Below, one piece after another: positions 16,502 to 27,063 of a stretch of DNA of 64,000 nucleotides. The notes below the pieces were generated by a model. That model searched no databases, was not told the DNA's origin, and saw only the letters and a list, made by a program, of their open reading frames with translations. The first letter of the stretch is position 1. The number at the start of each line of letters is the position of its first letter. Source of the DNA: Streptomyces coeruleorubidus. Lineage in GTDB: Bacteria > Actinomycetota > Actinomycetes > Streptomycetales > Streptomycetaceae. The stretch is taken from positions 1,736,001 to 1,800,000 of the forward strand of contig NZ_CP118527.1 in NCBI RefSeq assembly GCF_028885415.1, given 5' to 3'. The position numbers and the translations under genes are program-made.

Positions 16502-17044
16502 ATGAACCGCCGTACGAAGACCGCCTTACTCGGCTCCGCGCTGCTGCTCGCCGTCGCTGCCGCGGCCGGCTCCGCCGGAGCCCTGGCCCCCGGCGAGAGC
16601 GGGCGTGAGGCCGCCGCGCTCACCGGCAAGGCCAAGCTGTACCGCTCGGACGGGGACGACATCACCTTCTCCTTCGACGCGCACCTGGCGGCCGAGGACA
16701 AGCTCGACCCGATGAAGGCCACCGGCACCTTCGAGTGGAGCCACTACCTGAACGGCAAGGGCGCCTGGGCGAAGGCGACGGTGGACTGTCTGGTCACCGG
16801 CGGCAAGGTGGCTGTCGTCTCCGGCGTCATCACCTCCTCCGACCTGCCCGGTGCGAAGGGCAAGCGCGTCGGGATCACCGTGCAGGACATCGGTCACCGC
16901 GACCGGCTCGGCTACAGCTGGGCCACGACCGGTACCCCGGTCGCCACGAAGGACCTGCCCAAGTGCGTCAGCTCGGCGCCCTACGAGAAGGTCGAGAAGG
17001 GCACCGGCGACTTCTCGGTCACTCCCTGGCAGCCCGAGCTCTAG
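16502..17044 (+). CDS. Small secreted protein with TTA codon in its signal peptide
   Basis: The 180-residue product has a textbook Sec signal peptide: MNRRTKT, a hydrophobic core LLGSALLLAVAAAAG and a probable cleavage after SAGALA. The mature part is polar and beta-rich (DDITFSFDAHLAAEDKLDP, ATGTFEWSHYLNGKGAWAK) with two cysteines (VDCLV and PKCVSS) that may form a disulfide. No family is recognised. Codon 9 is TTA (16526-16528), so expression should depend on bldA. A good AAAGGA Shine-Dalgarno supports the ATG. Its end overlaps the convergent MFS gene by 26 bases. Confidence 0.82.
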   Translation: MNRRTKTALLGSALLLAVAAAAGSAGALAPGESGREAAALTGKAKLYRSDGDDITFSFDAHLAAEDKLDPMKATGTFEWSHYLNGKGAWAKATVDCLVTGGKVAVVSGVITSSDLPGAKGKRVGITVQDIGHRDRLGYSWATTGTPVATKDLPKCVSSAPYEKVEKGTGDFSVTPWQPEL

Positions 17045-18209
17045 CCAGCGCCAGCGCCGTCACCAGATAGGGCATCGCCAGCACCGCGAAGACGGTGCTG
17101 TGCGCCATGTCCGTGCCGAGCAGCGCGTACACGCCGAATGTGGCGACCGTCGCCAGCTCGGTGCCCAGGCTCGCCACGGAGGTGAGCGTGGCCCGGCGGG
17201 ACTCGTCGATACGGTGCTGGAGGCGGGCGTCGGCCAGCACCTCCGCCAGCTGAAACCCGGCGAAGGCGAGGCTCACGAGAGCGATGCCGGCCAGTGAGCG
17301 GGCCGCGGCACCCACGGCCAGGGCGAGTGCGGCGCCCGCGAGCAGCGCGGCGAGACCGGCCGGGCCGAGGCGTTCGGCCGGGCCGGTCAGGAGGCTGCCG
17401 ACGGTGACGCCTGCCCAGATCAGCATGATCAGGTAGGGCACCGTCGCTTCGGCGACGCCGATGTCCCGGACCAGCAGCGGGGTGTACTCGTCGAGCGCGC
17501 CCCACACCGCGGCCACGGCCGGGATCAGCAGCAGGGCGCCGCGCACGGAACGGTCCCTGCGGACCTCGGCGAGACCGGCCCGCAGGGTCGTCGCCCAGCT
17601 GTCGTCGGCGCTGTCCGGCCGCACCCGGTGCTCGGGGAACCGGGTCGCGGTGACGGCGGTCAGTACACAGGCCAGGAAGCTCGCGGCTCCGACAGCCGTG
17701 TAGCCGCCCTGGGCGAAGACGGGCCCCGCGAGGCCGAGGGAGGCCACGGTGCCCACCAGCCGCGCGGCCCGTGCCCGGCCCATGACCCGCGCGTACCGGT
17801 CGGCGGCGCCGAGATGATCCAGCTCGTCGTACACCAGCGCCTCCAGCGCGCCGGAGCCGAGCGCTCCGCCGGCGCCCCACAGGACGAATCCGGCCGCGAA
17901 GGCCCAGTACGACGGGACGGCCACCCACAGCGCGAAGCCGGCGGCGGTGAGCAGCGGGCCGATCCACAGCAGCCGGCGACGCGACACGGCGTCGGCCCAG
18001 GCGCCGGAGGGCACTTCCAGCACCACCGAGGTGATCGACCACAGGGCGAACAGGGAGGAGATCTGCCAGAGCGACATGCCGGTGTCGGCGAACAGCAGCG
18101 CGTACACCGGGTAGAGCAGGACGAAGTCGTCGAGGAACGCGTAGCCGTACAGCGTGGTCGTCAGCCGTCGGACGCCGGTGGCGGGCACGCGTGCGGGTGA
18201 GAGTGTCAT
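17019..18209 (-). CDS. MFS transporter
   Basis: The 396-residue protein has about 12 hydrophobic segments. The loop signature between TM2 and TM3 is seen as VPSGAWADAVSRRRLLWIGP, and FFDE-like charged residues are replaced by GYAFLDDFVLLYPVYALLF in TM1. It resembles actinobacterial drug or metabolite exporters, with no substrate evidence. The ATG at 18209, preceded by GGGAAGG, is preferred to an upstream in-frame GTG at 18290 that would add 27 polar residues. It follows the Lrp gene by about 150 nt on the same strand. Confidence 0.8.
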   Translation of the reverse strand: MTLSPARVPATGVRRLTTTLYGYAFLDDFVLLYPVYALLFADTGMSLWQISSLFALWSITSVVLEVPSGAWADAVSRRRLLWIGPLLTAAGFALWVAVPSYWAFAAGFVLWGAGGALGSGALEALVYDELDHLGAADRYARVMGRARAARLVGTVASLGLAGPVFAQGGYTAVGAASFLACVLTAVTATRFPEHRVRPDSADDSWATTLRAGLAEVRRDRSVRGALLLIPAVAAVWGALDEYTPLLVRDIGVAEATVPYLIMLIWAGVTVGSLLTGPAERLGPAGLAALLAGAALALAVGAAARSLAGIALVSLAFAGFQLAEVLADARLQHRIDESRRATLTSVASLGTELATVATFGVYALLGTDMAHSTVFAVLAMPYLVTALALARARAARE

Positions 18210-18358
18210 GAGGCCTTCCCGTAAGGACCGATCGGACGCCGGAGGTACGGCGTCCGAGGCGGTCCTCGGGAGGCGCGGCTGGTGGATCAATGTCGCCAGG
18301 TCATGACACCGATGCTAGGCGCTGACCGGCGGATCGTCCCGCGGATTACGTGGGCGAA

Positions 18359-18811
18359 TTACGTGGGCGAACCCGACGAGAAGCGCCGCAGCAGCGGCGA
18401 CAGCACGAGCACGGACTTGGTCCGCTCGACGAACGGCTCCCCGGCGATGCGCTCCAGGACCCGTTCGAAGTGCCGCATGTCGGAGGCGAAGACCTGGGCG
18501 ATCGCGTCCGCGTCCCCGGTGACGGTGGACGCGGCCACGACCTCCTGGTAGCGCTCCAGGCCCCGCTGGATGGTCTCCGGGGAGGTGTTGCCCCGGCAGT
18601 AGATCTCGACGAACCCCTCGGTCTGCCAGCCGAGGGCGCCCGGGTCCACCCGTACGGTGAAGCCGGTGATGGCTCCGGTGGCGCGCAGCCGGTCCACGCG
18701 CCGTTTCACGGCGGGCGCGGACAGACCGACGATGTGGCCGATGTCGGCGTAGGAGCGGCGGGCGTCCTCGGCGAGGGCGTGCACGATGCGTTCGTCGAGA
18801 TCGTTCAGCAC
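18359..18811 (-). CDS. Lrp/AsnC family transcriptional regulator
   Basis: The 150-residue regulator has the N-terminal Lrp helix-turn-helix LNDLDERIVHALAEDARRSY then IVGLSAPAVKRRVDRL (to about 45). A C-terminal RAM effector-binding domain follows (VVAASTVTGDADAIAQV). Lrp proteins sense amino acids and form octamers on DNA. The GTG at 18811 is chosen because family homology begins at VLNDLDER. The gene lies 10 nt after the amino acid permease gene, so the two form an operon. It is a good candidate for amino-acid control of that permease and perhaps of davAB. Confidence 0.9.
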   Translation of the reverse strand: MLNDLDERIVHALAEDARRSYADIGHIVGLSAPAVKRRVDRLRATGAITGFTVRVDPGALGWQTEGFVEIYCRGNTSPETIQRGLERYQEVVAASTVTGDADAIAQVFASDMRHFERVLERIAGEPFVERTKSVLVLSPLLRRFSSGSPT

Positions 18812-18821
18812 AGTGGGTTGA

Positions 18822-20288
18822 TCACTTCTCGGATGGTGCGAGTCGGGAACGGCGATAGCCGTACACGAAGTAGAACACGAGCCCGGCGGCCATCCAGACA
18901 CCGAAGACCACCCAGGTCACGGCCGACAGGCTGCCCATCATCCAGAGGCAGAAGGCGAAGCCCAGCGCGGGCAGGACCGGGGAGAGCGGCACGCGGAAGG
19001 TGCGCGGCATGTCCGGCCGGGTCCGGCGCAGCACCACGACGGCCACGTTGACCAGCGCGAAGGCGAACAGCGTGCCGATGCTGGTGGCGTCGGCGAGCTG
19101 CCCGAGCGGGATCGCGGCGGCGAGGACACCGCAGAACAGGGACACGATCAGCGTGTTGGCGCGGGGCGCACCGGTCTTCGGGTGGACCCGGGCGAACACC
19201 TTGGGGACCAGCCCGTCGCGGGACATGGCGAACAGGATGCGGGTCTGGCCGTACAGCACGGTCAGCACCACGCTCGCGATGGCGATGACGGCGCAGAACG
19301 CCAGCAGCGTGCCCCAGAAGGTCTGTCCGGTGACCTCGCTCATGATCTGGGCGAGGGCGGCCTCGGAGCCGGTGAAGTTCTTCCAGGGCTTGGCGCCGAC
19401 CGCGACGGCGGCGACCAGGACGTACAGCGCCGTGACGATGACGAGCGACAGCATGATCGCGCGCGGCAGGTCACGCTGGGCGTTCTTCGCCTCCTCGCCG
19501 GCGGTGGAGGCGGCGTCGAAGCCGATGTAGGAGAAGAACAGCGTGGCACCGGCCGCGCTGACACCGGCCATGCCCAGCGGCATGAAGTTCTCGTAGTTGC
19601 CGGAGCGGAAGCCCTGGACGCCGATGGCGCAGAACAGCACCAGCGCGCCGATCTTCACGATGACCATGACGGTGTTGGCGCGGGCGGACTCGCGGGCGCC
19701 GCCCAGCAGGAACGCCATCGCGAGCAGGACGACGATCAGCGCGGGCAGGTTGAACACTCCGCCGTCGCCGGGCGGTGCGGACAGGGCGGCCGGGATGGTG
19801 ACGCCGATGGTCCCGTCGAGCATTTCGTTGAGGTACTCACCCCAGCCGACGGCGACGGCGGCGACGGACACGCCGTACTCCAGGACCAGACACCAGCCGC
19901 ATATCCAGGCGATCAGCTCGCCCATCGTTGCGTACGCATACGAGTACGAGGAGCCGGAGACCGGGATGGTGCCCGCCAGCTCGGCGTAGGACAGGGCCGA
20001 GAACAGGGCTGTCAGGCCGGCGATGACGAAGGCGAGCGTGACGGCCGGGCCCGCCTTGGGGACGGCCTCGCCGAGCACGACGAAGATGCCGGTGCCGAGG
20101 GTGGCACCGATGCTGATCATGGTGAGCTGCCACAGCCCGAGGGAGCGCCGCAGCGACCCTCCCTCGCCCTGGCCACCCTCCGCGACCAGGTTCTCCACCG
20201 GCTTGCGACGCATGAGGCGCGCGCCGACGCCCGGGGACGGCGGGGCGGTCTGACTACTGCTGTGCGGGGGTGCGCCTTGGTCGAGCAC
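18822..20288 (-). CDS. APC-superfamily amino acid permease (CAT type)
   Basis: The 488-residue transporter has about 12 TM segments. TM1 carries the APC signature TMISIGATLGTGIFVVLGEA, followed by GPAVTLAFVIAGLTALFSAL and ELAGTIPVSGSSYSYAYATM. These resemble the cationic amino acid transporter (CAT/YfnA) branch, which fits uptake of lysine or arginine, though substrate cannot be read from sequence. The start is GTG at 20288. The Lrp-family gene follows after 10 nt. Two inverted repeats lie about 130-170 nt upstream. With davAB nearby it may feed lysine to that pathway. Confidence 0.86.
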   Translation of the reverse strand: MLDQGAPPHSSSQTAPPSPGVGARLMRRKPVENLVAEGGQGEGGSLRRSLGLWQLTMISIGATLGTGIFVVLGEAVPKAGPAVTLAFVIAGLTALFSALSYAELAGTIPVSGSSYSYAYATMGELIAWICGWCLVLEYGVSVAAVAVGWGEYLNEMLDGTIGVTIPAALSAPPGDGGVFNLPALIVVLLAMAFLLGGARESARANTVMVIVKIGALVLFCAIGVQGFRSGNYENFMPLGMAGVSAAGATLFFSYIGFDAASTAGEEAKNAQRDLPRAIMLSLVIVTALYVLVAAVAVGAKPWKNFTGSEAALAQIMSEVTGQTFWGTLLAFCAVIAIASVVLTVLYGQTRILFAMSRDGLVPKVFARVHPKTGAPRANTLIVSLFCGVLAAAIPLGQLADATSIGTLFAFALVNVAVVVLRRTRPDMPRTFRVPLSPVLPALGFAFCLWMMGSLSAVTWVVFGVWMAAGLVFYFVYGYRRSRLAPSEK

Positions 20289-20414
20289 GCGCTGACTCCT
20301 TCGTCACTGCCGGTCTCTGGTGGCAGGGACGGCAGCGCCCCGCCCGACAGCCGGGACCCACCGAGCGGGGTCCCCGCCACGCCACGTACGAGGCGACAGC
20401 CTACGAGCAGCGGC

Positions 20415-20454
20415 GTTGCCCGTGTAATGCAGCAACCTTGCGCGTGCCCGCAAG
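20415..20454. promoter_or_regulatory. Two inverted repeats upstream of the permease-Lrp operon
   Basis: GTTGC and GCAAC (20415-20419 and 20432-20436) and the adjacent CTTGCG and CGCAAG (20437-20442 and 20449-20454) form two short dyads between the GNAT stop and the permease start. They may be Lrp-type operators. The second could instead act as a weak terminator for the GNAT gene, which ends at 20456. Confidence 0.35.
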
Positions 20455-20455
20455 A

Positions 20456-21022
20456 TCATTGCGTTCCTCGGGAGTGACCGGAGGTTCGTTGCACGGCTGC
20501 GTTCGTCCGTTGCACAGGACTTGTCCGGACCAGCTCTTTCACCAGGAAGGTGAGCTCCTCGACACACTCGTGCGTGACCCCCTCGTGGTCCTCGTAGGAC
20601 CAGCGGCCGACGTAGGGGGTGAGGGGCTGGTAGCCGAGCCGGGCGTAGAGGGCGGCGGCGCGCGGGTTGTCGTGGGCGACGCCGAGGCCGATGGCCGTGC
20701 GGCCCCGCTCCCGGGCGCGTTCCTCGGCGGCCCGGACCAGGGCGCTGCCGATGCCGAGCGAGCGCAGCGTCTTGGGCCACACGGTCAGCGCGTTGATCTC
20801 CGGGCAGCCGGGCCGTGCCGCGCGTACGGCCGTGTCGTCGCAGCCGCCCCAGCGCAGCTCCGTGTGCCCCACGGGCCGTCCGTCGAGCCAGGCGACGAGA
20901 TACGTGCTCTCGCCCCGCTCCTGCCGCTCGAAGCGGCGCGCGTGGAACGAGGTGGCGCCCGGTGAGCCCATGTACTGGTCGAGCGGTGCCACGTCGGCGG
21001 CCCGGCAGACGGTGATCTCCAT
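20456..21022 (-). CDS. GNAT family N-acetyltransferase
   Basis: The 188-residue protein has the GNAT acetyl-CoA site: INALTVWPKTLRSLGIGSAL (V/I strand then RxxGxG/A as RSLGIGSA) and the late DNPRAAALYARLGYQPLTPY. GNAT enzymes acetylate amines of small molecules or proteins; the acceptor here is unknown. The ATG at 21022 (MEITVCRAADVAPL) is preferred to an upstream start ten codons earlier. It lies downstream of guaB1 on the same strand but behind a strong terminator, so it likely has its own promoter. The last 25 residues are polar and probably disordered. Confidence 0.85.
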   Translation of the reverse strand: MEITVCRAADVAPLDQYMGSPGATSFHARRFERQERGESTYLVAWLDGRPVGHTELRWGGCDDTAVRAARPGCPEINALTVWPKTLRSLGIGSALVRAAEERARERGRTAIGLGVAHDNPRAAALYARLGYQPLTPYVGRWSYEDHEGVTHECVEELTFLVKELVRTSPVQRTNAAVQRTSGHSRGTQ

Positions 21023-21053
21023 GGCGTACGACGGTAGGGCGCCCGCACGCACA

Positions 21054-21081
21054 AGGCCCCCGATTTTTTCCTCGGGGGCCT
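21054..21081 (-). terminator. Terminator after guaB1
   Basis: A 10-bp perfect stem (AGGCCCCCGA / TCGGGGGCCT) encloses an 8-nt loop, AT-rich on its 5' side, 23 nt after the guaB1 stop. No U-tract follows, as is common in Streptomyces. It separates guaB1 from the GNAT gene. Confidence 0.75.
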
Positions 21082-21103
21082 GGGACGAGGGGCGTGCGGA
21101 CCG

Positions 21104-22654
<1,551 letters not shown>

Positions 22655-22705
22655 TCATCCAGGCTGGTCAGGGGCGCCTTAGGAGGATGCTCCAAGCCCG
22701 AGGGG

Positions 22706-23044
22706 TCACGACCCGAGGGTCACGAAGAGACCCGGGCCCCGGTCCGTCGCCTCGGCGAAGATCTCCTCCGCGACCTGCCACTCCTCGGGCCGCTTCTCGG
22801 CGTACGCCCGCCAGCCCCGGACGACGACCAGCAGCCCCCGCTCCACGGCTCCCTCGGGCCAGAGGGCGGGGTCGGCCAGGCAGTCGGCGAGGGCGTCCCA
22901 GTTGCGGCCGAACCACTCGGGCAGGCAGAGGTCACGGGCGCAGCGGTCCATGAGGCCCGCCTTGTCCGTGACCCCCTCGAGGTCCAGCACGACCACGATC
23001 CGGCCGGCCGGGTCGCCCGGCAGCTCCTGCGCCTGACTGGCCAT
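22706..23044 (-). CDS. Barstar-family protein
   Basis: The 112-residue protein matches the barstar fold: the strand IVVVLDLEGVTDKAGLMDRC leads into the signature PEWFGRNWDALADCLADP, where the barnase-binding helix sits. Barstars inhibit secreted or intercellular-toxin RNases of the barnase group. No barnase-like gene is seen nearby, so this is an orphan inhibitor or a regulator with another partner. The ATG lies 3 nt beyond the stop of the SorC regulator gene on the same strand, so they are co-transcribed. Confidence 0.85.
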   Translation of the reverse strand: MASQAQELPGDPAGRIVVVLDLEGVTDKAGLMDRCARDLCLPEWFGRNWDALADCLADPALWPEGAVERGLLVVVRGWRAYAEKRPEEWQVAEEIFAEATDRGPGLFVTLGS

Positions 23045-23047
23045 CCG

Positions 23048-24067
23048 TCAGACTCCGTCCGGGTCGGTCCTGTTGAGCGCGGACTTCGGCGCCGGGCCCG
23101 CCGTCATCAGATAGTCCGCGGCCGAGGTGTCCGTCACCAGGCTGGTGACGAGCCCGGACCGCAGCACCGCGTCGATCGCGGGGCCCTTGCGCTGTCCGCC
23201 GGCGATCGCGACGACCTCGGGGATACGGCGGAGCTGGTCGGCCTTGACGGTGATGCACCGCTCGCCCAGGTCGCGGCCGACCCTGCGGCCCTCGGCGTCG
23301 AAGAGGTGCGCGGACATCTCGGCGGCGACACCGAGGGAAGCGTAGTGCGCGCGCTCCTCGTCGCTGAGCATGTCGTGCACCGTGGAGATGCCCGGTTCCC
23401 AGGAGCCGATGGAGACGCAGGCGACGGTGACCTTGTCGAAGTGCTCGAAGGCCCGGGCGATCCCCGTCTGGTTGCGCAGTGCCGTGGCCGTGGCCGCGTC
23501 GGGCAGCAGCATCGGCGCGTAGATGGGGTGCGCGTCACCGCCGGACACCTGGGCGGCACGGCGTACCGCCTCGACGGAGCCGCGCTCGGCGGTCCCGGCG
23601 TCGTACACGCCCGTCAGCTGCACCACCGTGCACGGCGGCAGCCGGTCGAGCGCCGCCGCCATGTGGATGGTGGAGCGGCCCCAGGCCAGGCCCAGCACAT
23701 CACCTTCGTTGACCAGTTCGCCGAGCAGGTCGGCGGCCACCTCTCCCAGGTTCTCGGGGTCGGGCGACTCCTCGGCCTCGGCCGGGGACTCGACCACGAC
23801 GGCGTGCCTGAGGCCGTAGCGGGCGCGCAACACGTCCGAGCGCTCGGCGTCCAGCTCCGCAGGCACACGGATCTCGATGCGTACGAGATCCCGTTCGAGG
23901 GCGGTCTCCAGGACCCGGGCCACCTTGAAGCGGCTGACGCCGAACTCCTCCGCGATCTGGATCTTGGACTTCCCCTCGAGGTAGAAGCGGCGGGCCATGG
24001 CCGCCGCCTGCACCAGCTCAGCGGGTCCCATCCGCATGGCTGACCGGCCCGCCGACATACCCGACAC
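23048..24067 (-). CDS. SorC/DeoR-type sugar-binding transcriptional regulator
   Basis: The regulator of about 340 residues has an N-terminal HTH (FYLEGKSKIQIAEEFGVSRF followed by KVARVLETALERDLV). Its C-terminal SorC sugar-phosphate-binding domain shows GLAWGRSTIHMAAALD, GVYDAG and VVAIAGGQRKGPAIDAVLRS. SorC proteins bind phosphorylated sugars. The gene lies downstream of rpe, which hints at a pentose-phosphate effector. I favour the GTG at 24067 because GAGGAG stands 6 nt before it; a GTG at 24091 would add eight residues and has no clear Shine-Dalgarno. It overlaps nothing and leads into the barstar gene. Confidence 0.85.
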   Translation of the reverse strand: MSGMSAGRSAMRMGPAELVQAAAMARRFYLEGKSKIQIAEEFGVSRFKVARVLETALERDLVRIEIRVPAELDAERSDVLRARYGLRHAVVVESPAEAEESPDPENLGEVAADLLGELVNEGDVLGLAWGRSTIHMAAALDRLPPCTVVQLTGVYDAGTAERGSVEAVRRAAQVSGGDAHPIYAPMLLPDAATATALRNQTGIARAFEHFDKVTVACVSIGSWEPGISTVHDMLSDEERAHYASLGVAAEMSAHLFDAEGRRVGRDLGERCITVKADQLRRIPEVVAIAGGQRKGPAIDAVLRSGLVTSLVTDTSAADYLMTAGPAPKSALNRTDPDGV

Positions 24068-24169
24068 GGCGTTCTCCTCACTGCTGTTCACACTCTGGAT
24101 TCGCCGTTCATCCTTGCAGATCCGGCGCGGTTGATCAGCCCTGATGAGAGCCGTTCACTTTGCTGTGGC

Positions 24170-24856
24170 TCAGTGGTCGCAAGCCCAGGATGCCTTGGCG
24201 GTGGTCGCCTCGGCCTGCGTGCGTAGTGCACGTACCGCCTCGGCCGGGTCGTTTGCCCCGTAGACCGCCGATCCGGCCACGAAAACGTCGGCTCCGGCGT
24301 CGGCACACCGCTCGATGGTGGAAGCGGAGACTCCGCCGTCGACCTGGAGCCAGAGCTCCAGACCGTGCTTGCTGATCAACTCGCGGGTGCGGCGAATCTT
24401 CGGAAGCATGATGTCGAGGAAGGCCTGTCCCCCGAAGCCCGGTTCGACCGTCATGATCAGCAGCATGTCGAGCTCGGGGAGCAGGTCCTCGTACGGCTCG
24501 ATGGGGGTTGCGGGCTTCAGCGCCATGGAGGCGCGGGCGCCCTTGGCGCGGATCTCCCGGGCGAGCCGGACCGGGGCGGCGGCCGCCTCGACGTGGAAGG
24601 TGACGGAACCGGCCCCCGCTTCGACGTACTGGGGCGCCCACCGATCAGGGGCCTCGATCATCAGATGGCAGTCCAGCGGAGTGTCCGTCGCACGCGCCAG
24701 CGACTCCACGACCGGCACACCGAGCGTGAGGTTCGGGACGAAATGGTTGTCCATGACGTCGACGTGGAGCCAGTCGGCTCCCTCCACGGCCTTCGCCTCG
24801 TCCGCGAGGCGGGCGAAGTCGGCGGAGAGGATGCTGGGGTTGATCTGCACGGCCAT
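24170..24856 (-). CDS. rpe: Ribulose-phosphate 3-epimerase
   Basis: Rpe interconverts ribulose 5-phosphate and xylulose 5-phosphate in the pentose phosphate pathway. The 228-residue TIM barrel begins [16 protein letters not shown] and has the metal/phosphate motifs [54 protein letters not shown] and FVAGSAVYG. All catalytic Asp and His positions are present. It is divergent from the MMPL gene across only 65 bp and is followed at 102 nt by the SorC-type regulator on the same strand, a pairing that suggests sugar-phosphate control. Confidence 0.95.
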   Translation of the reverse strand: MAVQINPSILSADFARLADEAKAVEGADWLHVDVMDNHFVPNLTLGVPVVESLARATDTPLDCHLMIEAPDRWAPQYVEAGAGSVTFHVEAAAAPVRLAREIRAKGARASMALKPATPIEPYEDLLPELDMLLIMTVEPGFGGQAFLDIMLPKIRRTRELISKHGLELWLQVDGGVSASTIERCADAGADVFVAGSAVYGANDPAEAVRALRTQAEATTAKASWACDH

Positions 24857-24921
24857 GTCCTAAGACTGCCATGCCCTCCGAGGGTTGTGGGCATCGGTCC
24901 CGCGTCGCGCAGGGGGTTGCC

Positions 24922-27063
24922 GTGAAACAGGGCGTCGCGCACCTCGTCTGCGGGCGGCGGGCCAAGTGGCTGGTGCTGGTCCTGTGGGTGGTGGTGCTGT
25001 TCGTTGCCGCGCCGTTCGCCATGAAGCTGACCGACGCGCAGGACAACGACGCGTCGTCCTGGCTGCCGGGGTCCGCGGAGTCGACGCAGGTGCTGGAGCT
25101 CTCCGAGGACTTCCGGCCGGAGCAGATCCCGGCGATCGTGATCTACGCCCGGGACAGCGGGCTGACGGCCCAGGACCGGGCGGAGATCGCCGAGGACGTG
25201 CGGCAGCTCAAGGAACTGCGTGACCACGGCATCCGGGGCGCGGAGACCCGGGGACCGGTCTTCGACCGGCAGGTCGACCCGCGGGCGGCGCAGGTCTTCG
25301 TGCCGATCACGATGGACGAGGAGGGCTGGGAGCGGATCTCGCCCGCCGTCGACTCCATCCGGGACGACGTCGGCGAGGGCGGCGGCGGGCGGGCCGTGCA
25401 CATCACGGGCCCGGGCGGCACATCGGCGGACTTCGCGGAGGCCTTCGAGGGCATCGACTCGACGCTGCTGTTCTCGGCGATGACCGTCGTCATCGTCATG
25501 CTGCTCATCACCTACCGCAGCCTGACGCTGTTGCTGGTCCCCCTGATCGCGGTGGTCTGCGCGCTGTTCGCCTCCCAGGCGCTGATCTACCTGCTGGCCG
25601 AGCACGCGGGCCTGACGGTCAACGGCCAGAGTGCCGGCATCCTCACGGTGCTCGTCTTCGGCGCGGGGACGGACTACGCCCTGTTGATGGTCGCCCGCTA
25701 CCGGGAGGAGCTGCGTCGGCACGAGGACCGGCACGAGGCGATGGCCCTGGCACTGCACCGCGCGGGGCCGGCGGTGCTCGCCTCCGGCGCGACGGTCGTG
25801 CTGAGCATGCTGGTGCTGCTGGCCGCCGAGATGAACTCCACGAGCGGCCTGGGCCCGGTGGCCGCGATCGGTGTCGCGGTCGCCCTGCTGGCGATGATGA
25901 GCCTGTTCCCCGCTCTGCTGGTGATCTTCGGCCGCTGGATCTTCTGGCCGGTGATCCCGCACTACGGCGCACCCGACCCGACCGAGCGCGGCATCTGGGC
26001 GCGCACGGGCCGCCGTATCGCCCGCCGCCCGCGCAGGGTCTGGGCCGTGACGGCACTGGCCCTGGCGGTCTGTTCGCTGGGCCTGCTCCAGCTGCGCGCG
26101 GAGGGCATCGGCAACGCGGACGCGTTCACCGGGAGACCGGACTCGATCACCGGCCAGGAGGTGTCGGCGCGCTACTTCCCGGCGGGCAGCGGCGATCCCC
26201 TGGTCATCATCAGCAACCAGGCGCAGGCCGAGCAGGTGGGCCGCGCGGTGGCGGCGACGCAGGGCGTGGTCCCGCAGTCGCTCGGCCTGCCGCCCGGCAC
26301 GAAACCGGCCTTCGAGGGCAAGGTCCTGTTCGAGGCCACCATGACCGCCCCGGCGGACAGCGAGGCCGCCAAGCAGACGGTGGAGCGGGTCCGGGACGCC
26401 GTGCACGCGGTGCCGGAGGCCGACGCCCGGGTGGGCGGCGGTACGGCGGCCCTGCTCGACATGGACGAGGCGACCACGCACGACAACGTGCTGATCATCC
26501 CGCTGGTGCTGGTGGTCGTCCTGCTGATCCTGTGCGTCCTGCTGCGCGCCCTGATCGCCCCGCTGCTGCTGATCGGGACGGTGATCCTGTCCTTCGCGGC
26601 GGCCCTGGGCATCAGCGCGCTCGCGTTCCGGTACCTCTTCGGCTACGCGGGCGAGGCGACCGACTTCCCGCTGTTCGTCTTCGTGTTCCTGGTCGCCCTG
26701 GGCATCGACTACAACATCTTCCTCACCACGCGCATCCGCGAGGAGGCGGCCCGCCAGGGCACCAGAGCGGGCGTGGTCACCGGTCTCGCCGCCACCGGCG
26801 CGGTCATCACCTCCGCCGGCCTGGTCCTGGCCGGCACCTTCGCCGCCCTCGGCACCCTCCCGATGGTCGCCTTCGCCGAGATCGGTTTCGCGGTCGCCCT
26901 CGGCGTCCTCATCGACACGTTCATCGTGCGCTCGGTCCTGGTCACGTCACTGTTCCTGGACGTGGGTCCGAAGGTGTGGTGGCCGCACCGGCTGGCCAGG
27001 GAGGACGGCGGTGCGGCGCCCCGGGAGAGTGTCGCAGCGGGGGTCAGCCGGTCCGGCGGATGA
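24922..27063 (+). CDS. MMPL-family RND transporter
   Basis: The 713-residue protein has the duplicated MMPL layout: TM1 (WLVLVLWVVVLFVAAPFA), an extracellular domain, five more TMs with VLVFGAGTDYALLMVARYRE, then a second copy ending with FLVALGIDYNIFLTTRIREE. The two GxDY motifs in TM4/TM10 form the proton relay of this family. Such pumps export lipids, siderophores or antibiotics; the cargo here is unknown. The GTG at 24922, with AGGGGG upstream, is preferred to the in-frame ATG at 24871. Its last 20 bases overlap convergent rsmB. Confidence 0.88.
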   Translation: MKQGVAHLVCGRRAKWLVLVLWVVVLFVAAPFAMKLTDAQDNDASSWLPGSAESTQVLELSEDFRPEQIPAIVIYARDSGLTAQDRAEIAEDVRQLKELRDHGIRGAETRGPVFDRQVDPRAAQVFVPITMDEEGWERISPAVDSIRDDVGEGGGGRAVHITGPGGTSADFAEAFEGIDSTLLFSAMTVVIVMLLITYRSLTLLLVPLIAVVCALFASQALIYLLAEHAGLTVNGQSAGILTVLVFGAGTDYALLMVARYREELRRHEDRHEAMALALHRAGPAVLASGATVVLSMLVLLAAEMNSTSGLGPVAAIGVAVALLAMMSLFPALLVIFGRWIFWPVIPHYGAPDPTERGIWARTGRRIARRPRRVWAVTALALAVCSLGLLQLRAEGIGNADAFTGRPDSITGQEVSARYFPAGSGDPLVIISNQAQAEQVGRAVAATQGVVPQSLGLPPGTKPAFEGKVLFEATMTAPADSEAAKQTVERVRDAVHAVPEADARVGGGTAALLDMDEATTHDNVLIIPLVLVVVLLILCVLLRALIAPLLLIGTVILSFAAALGISALAFRYLFGYAGEATDFPLFVFVFLVALGIDYNIFLTTRIREEAARQGTRAGVVTGLAATGAVITSAGLVLAGTFAALGTLPMVAFAEIGFAVALGVLIDTFIVRSVLVTSLFLDVGPKVWWPHRLAREDGGAAPRESVAAGVSRSGG

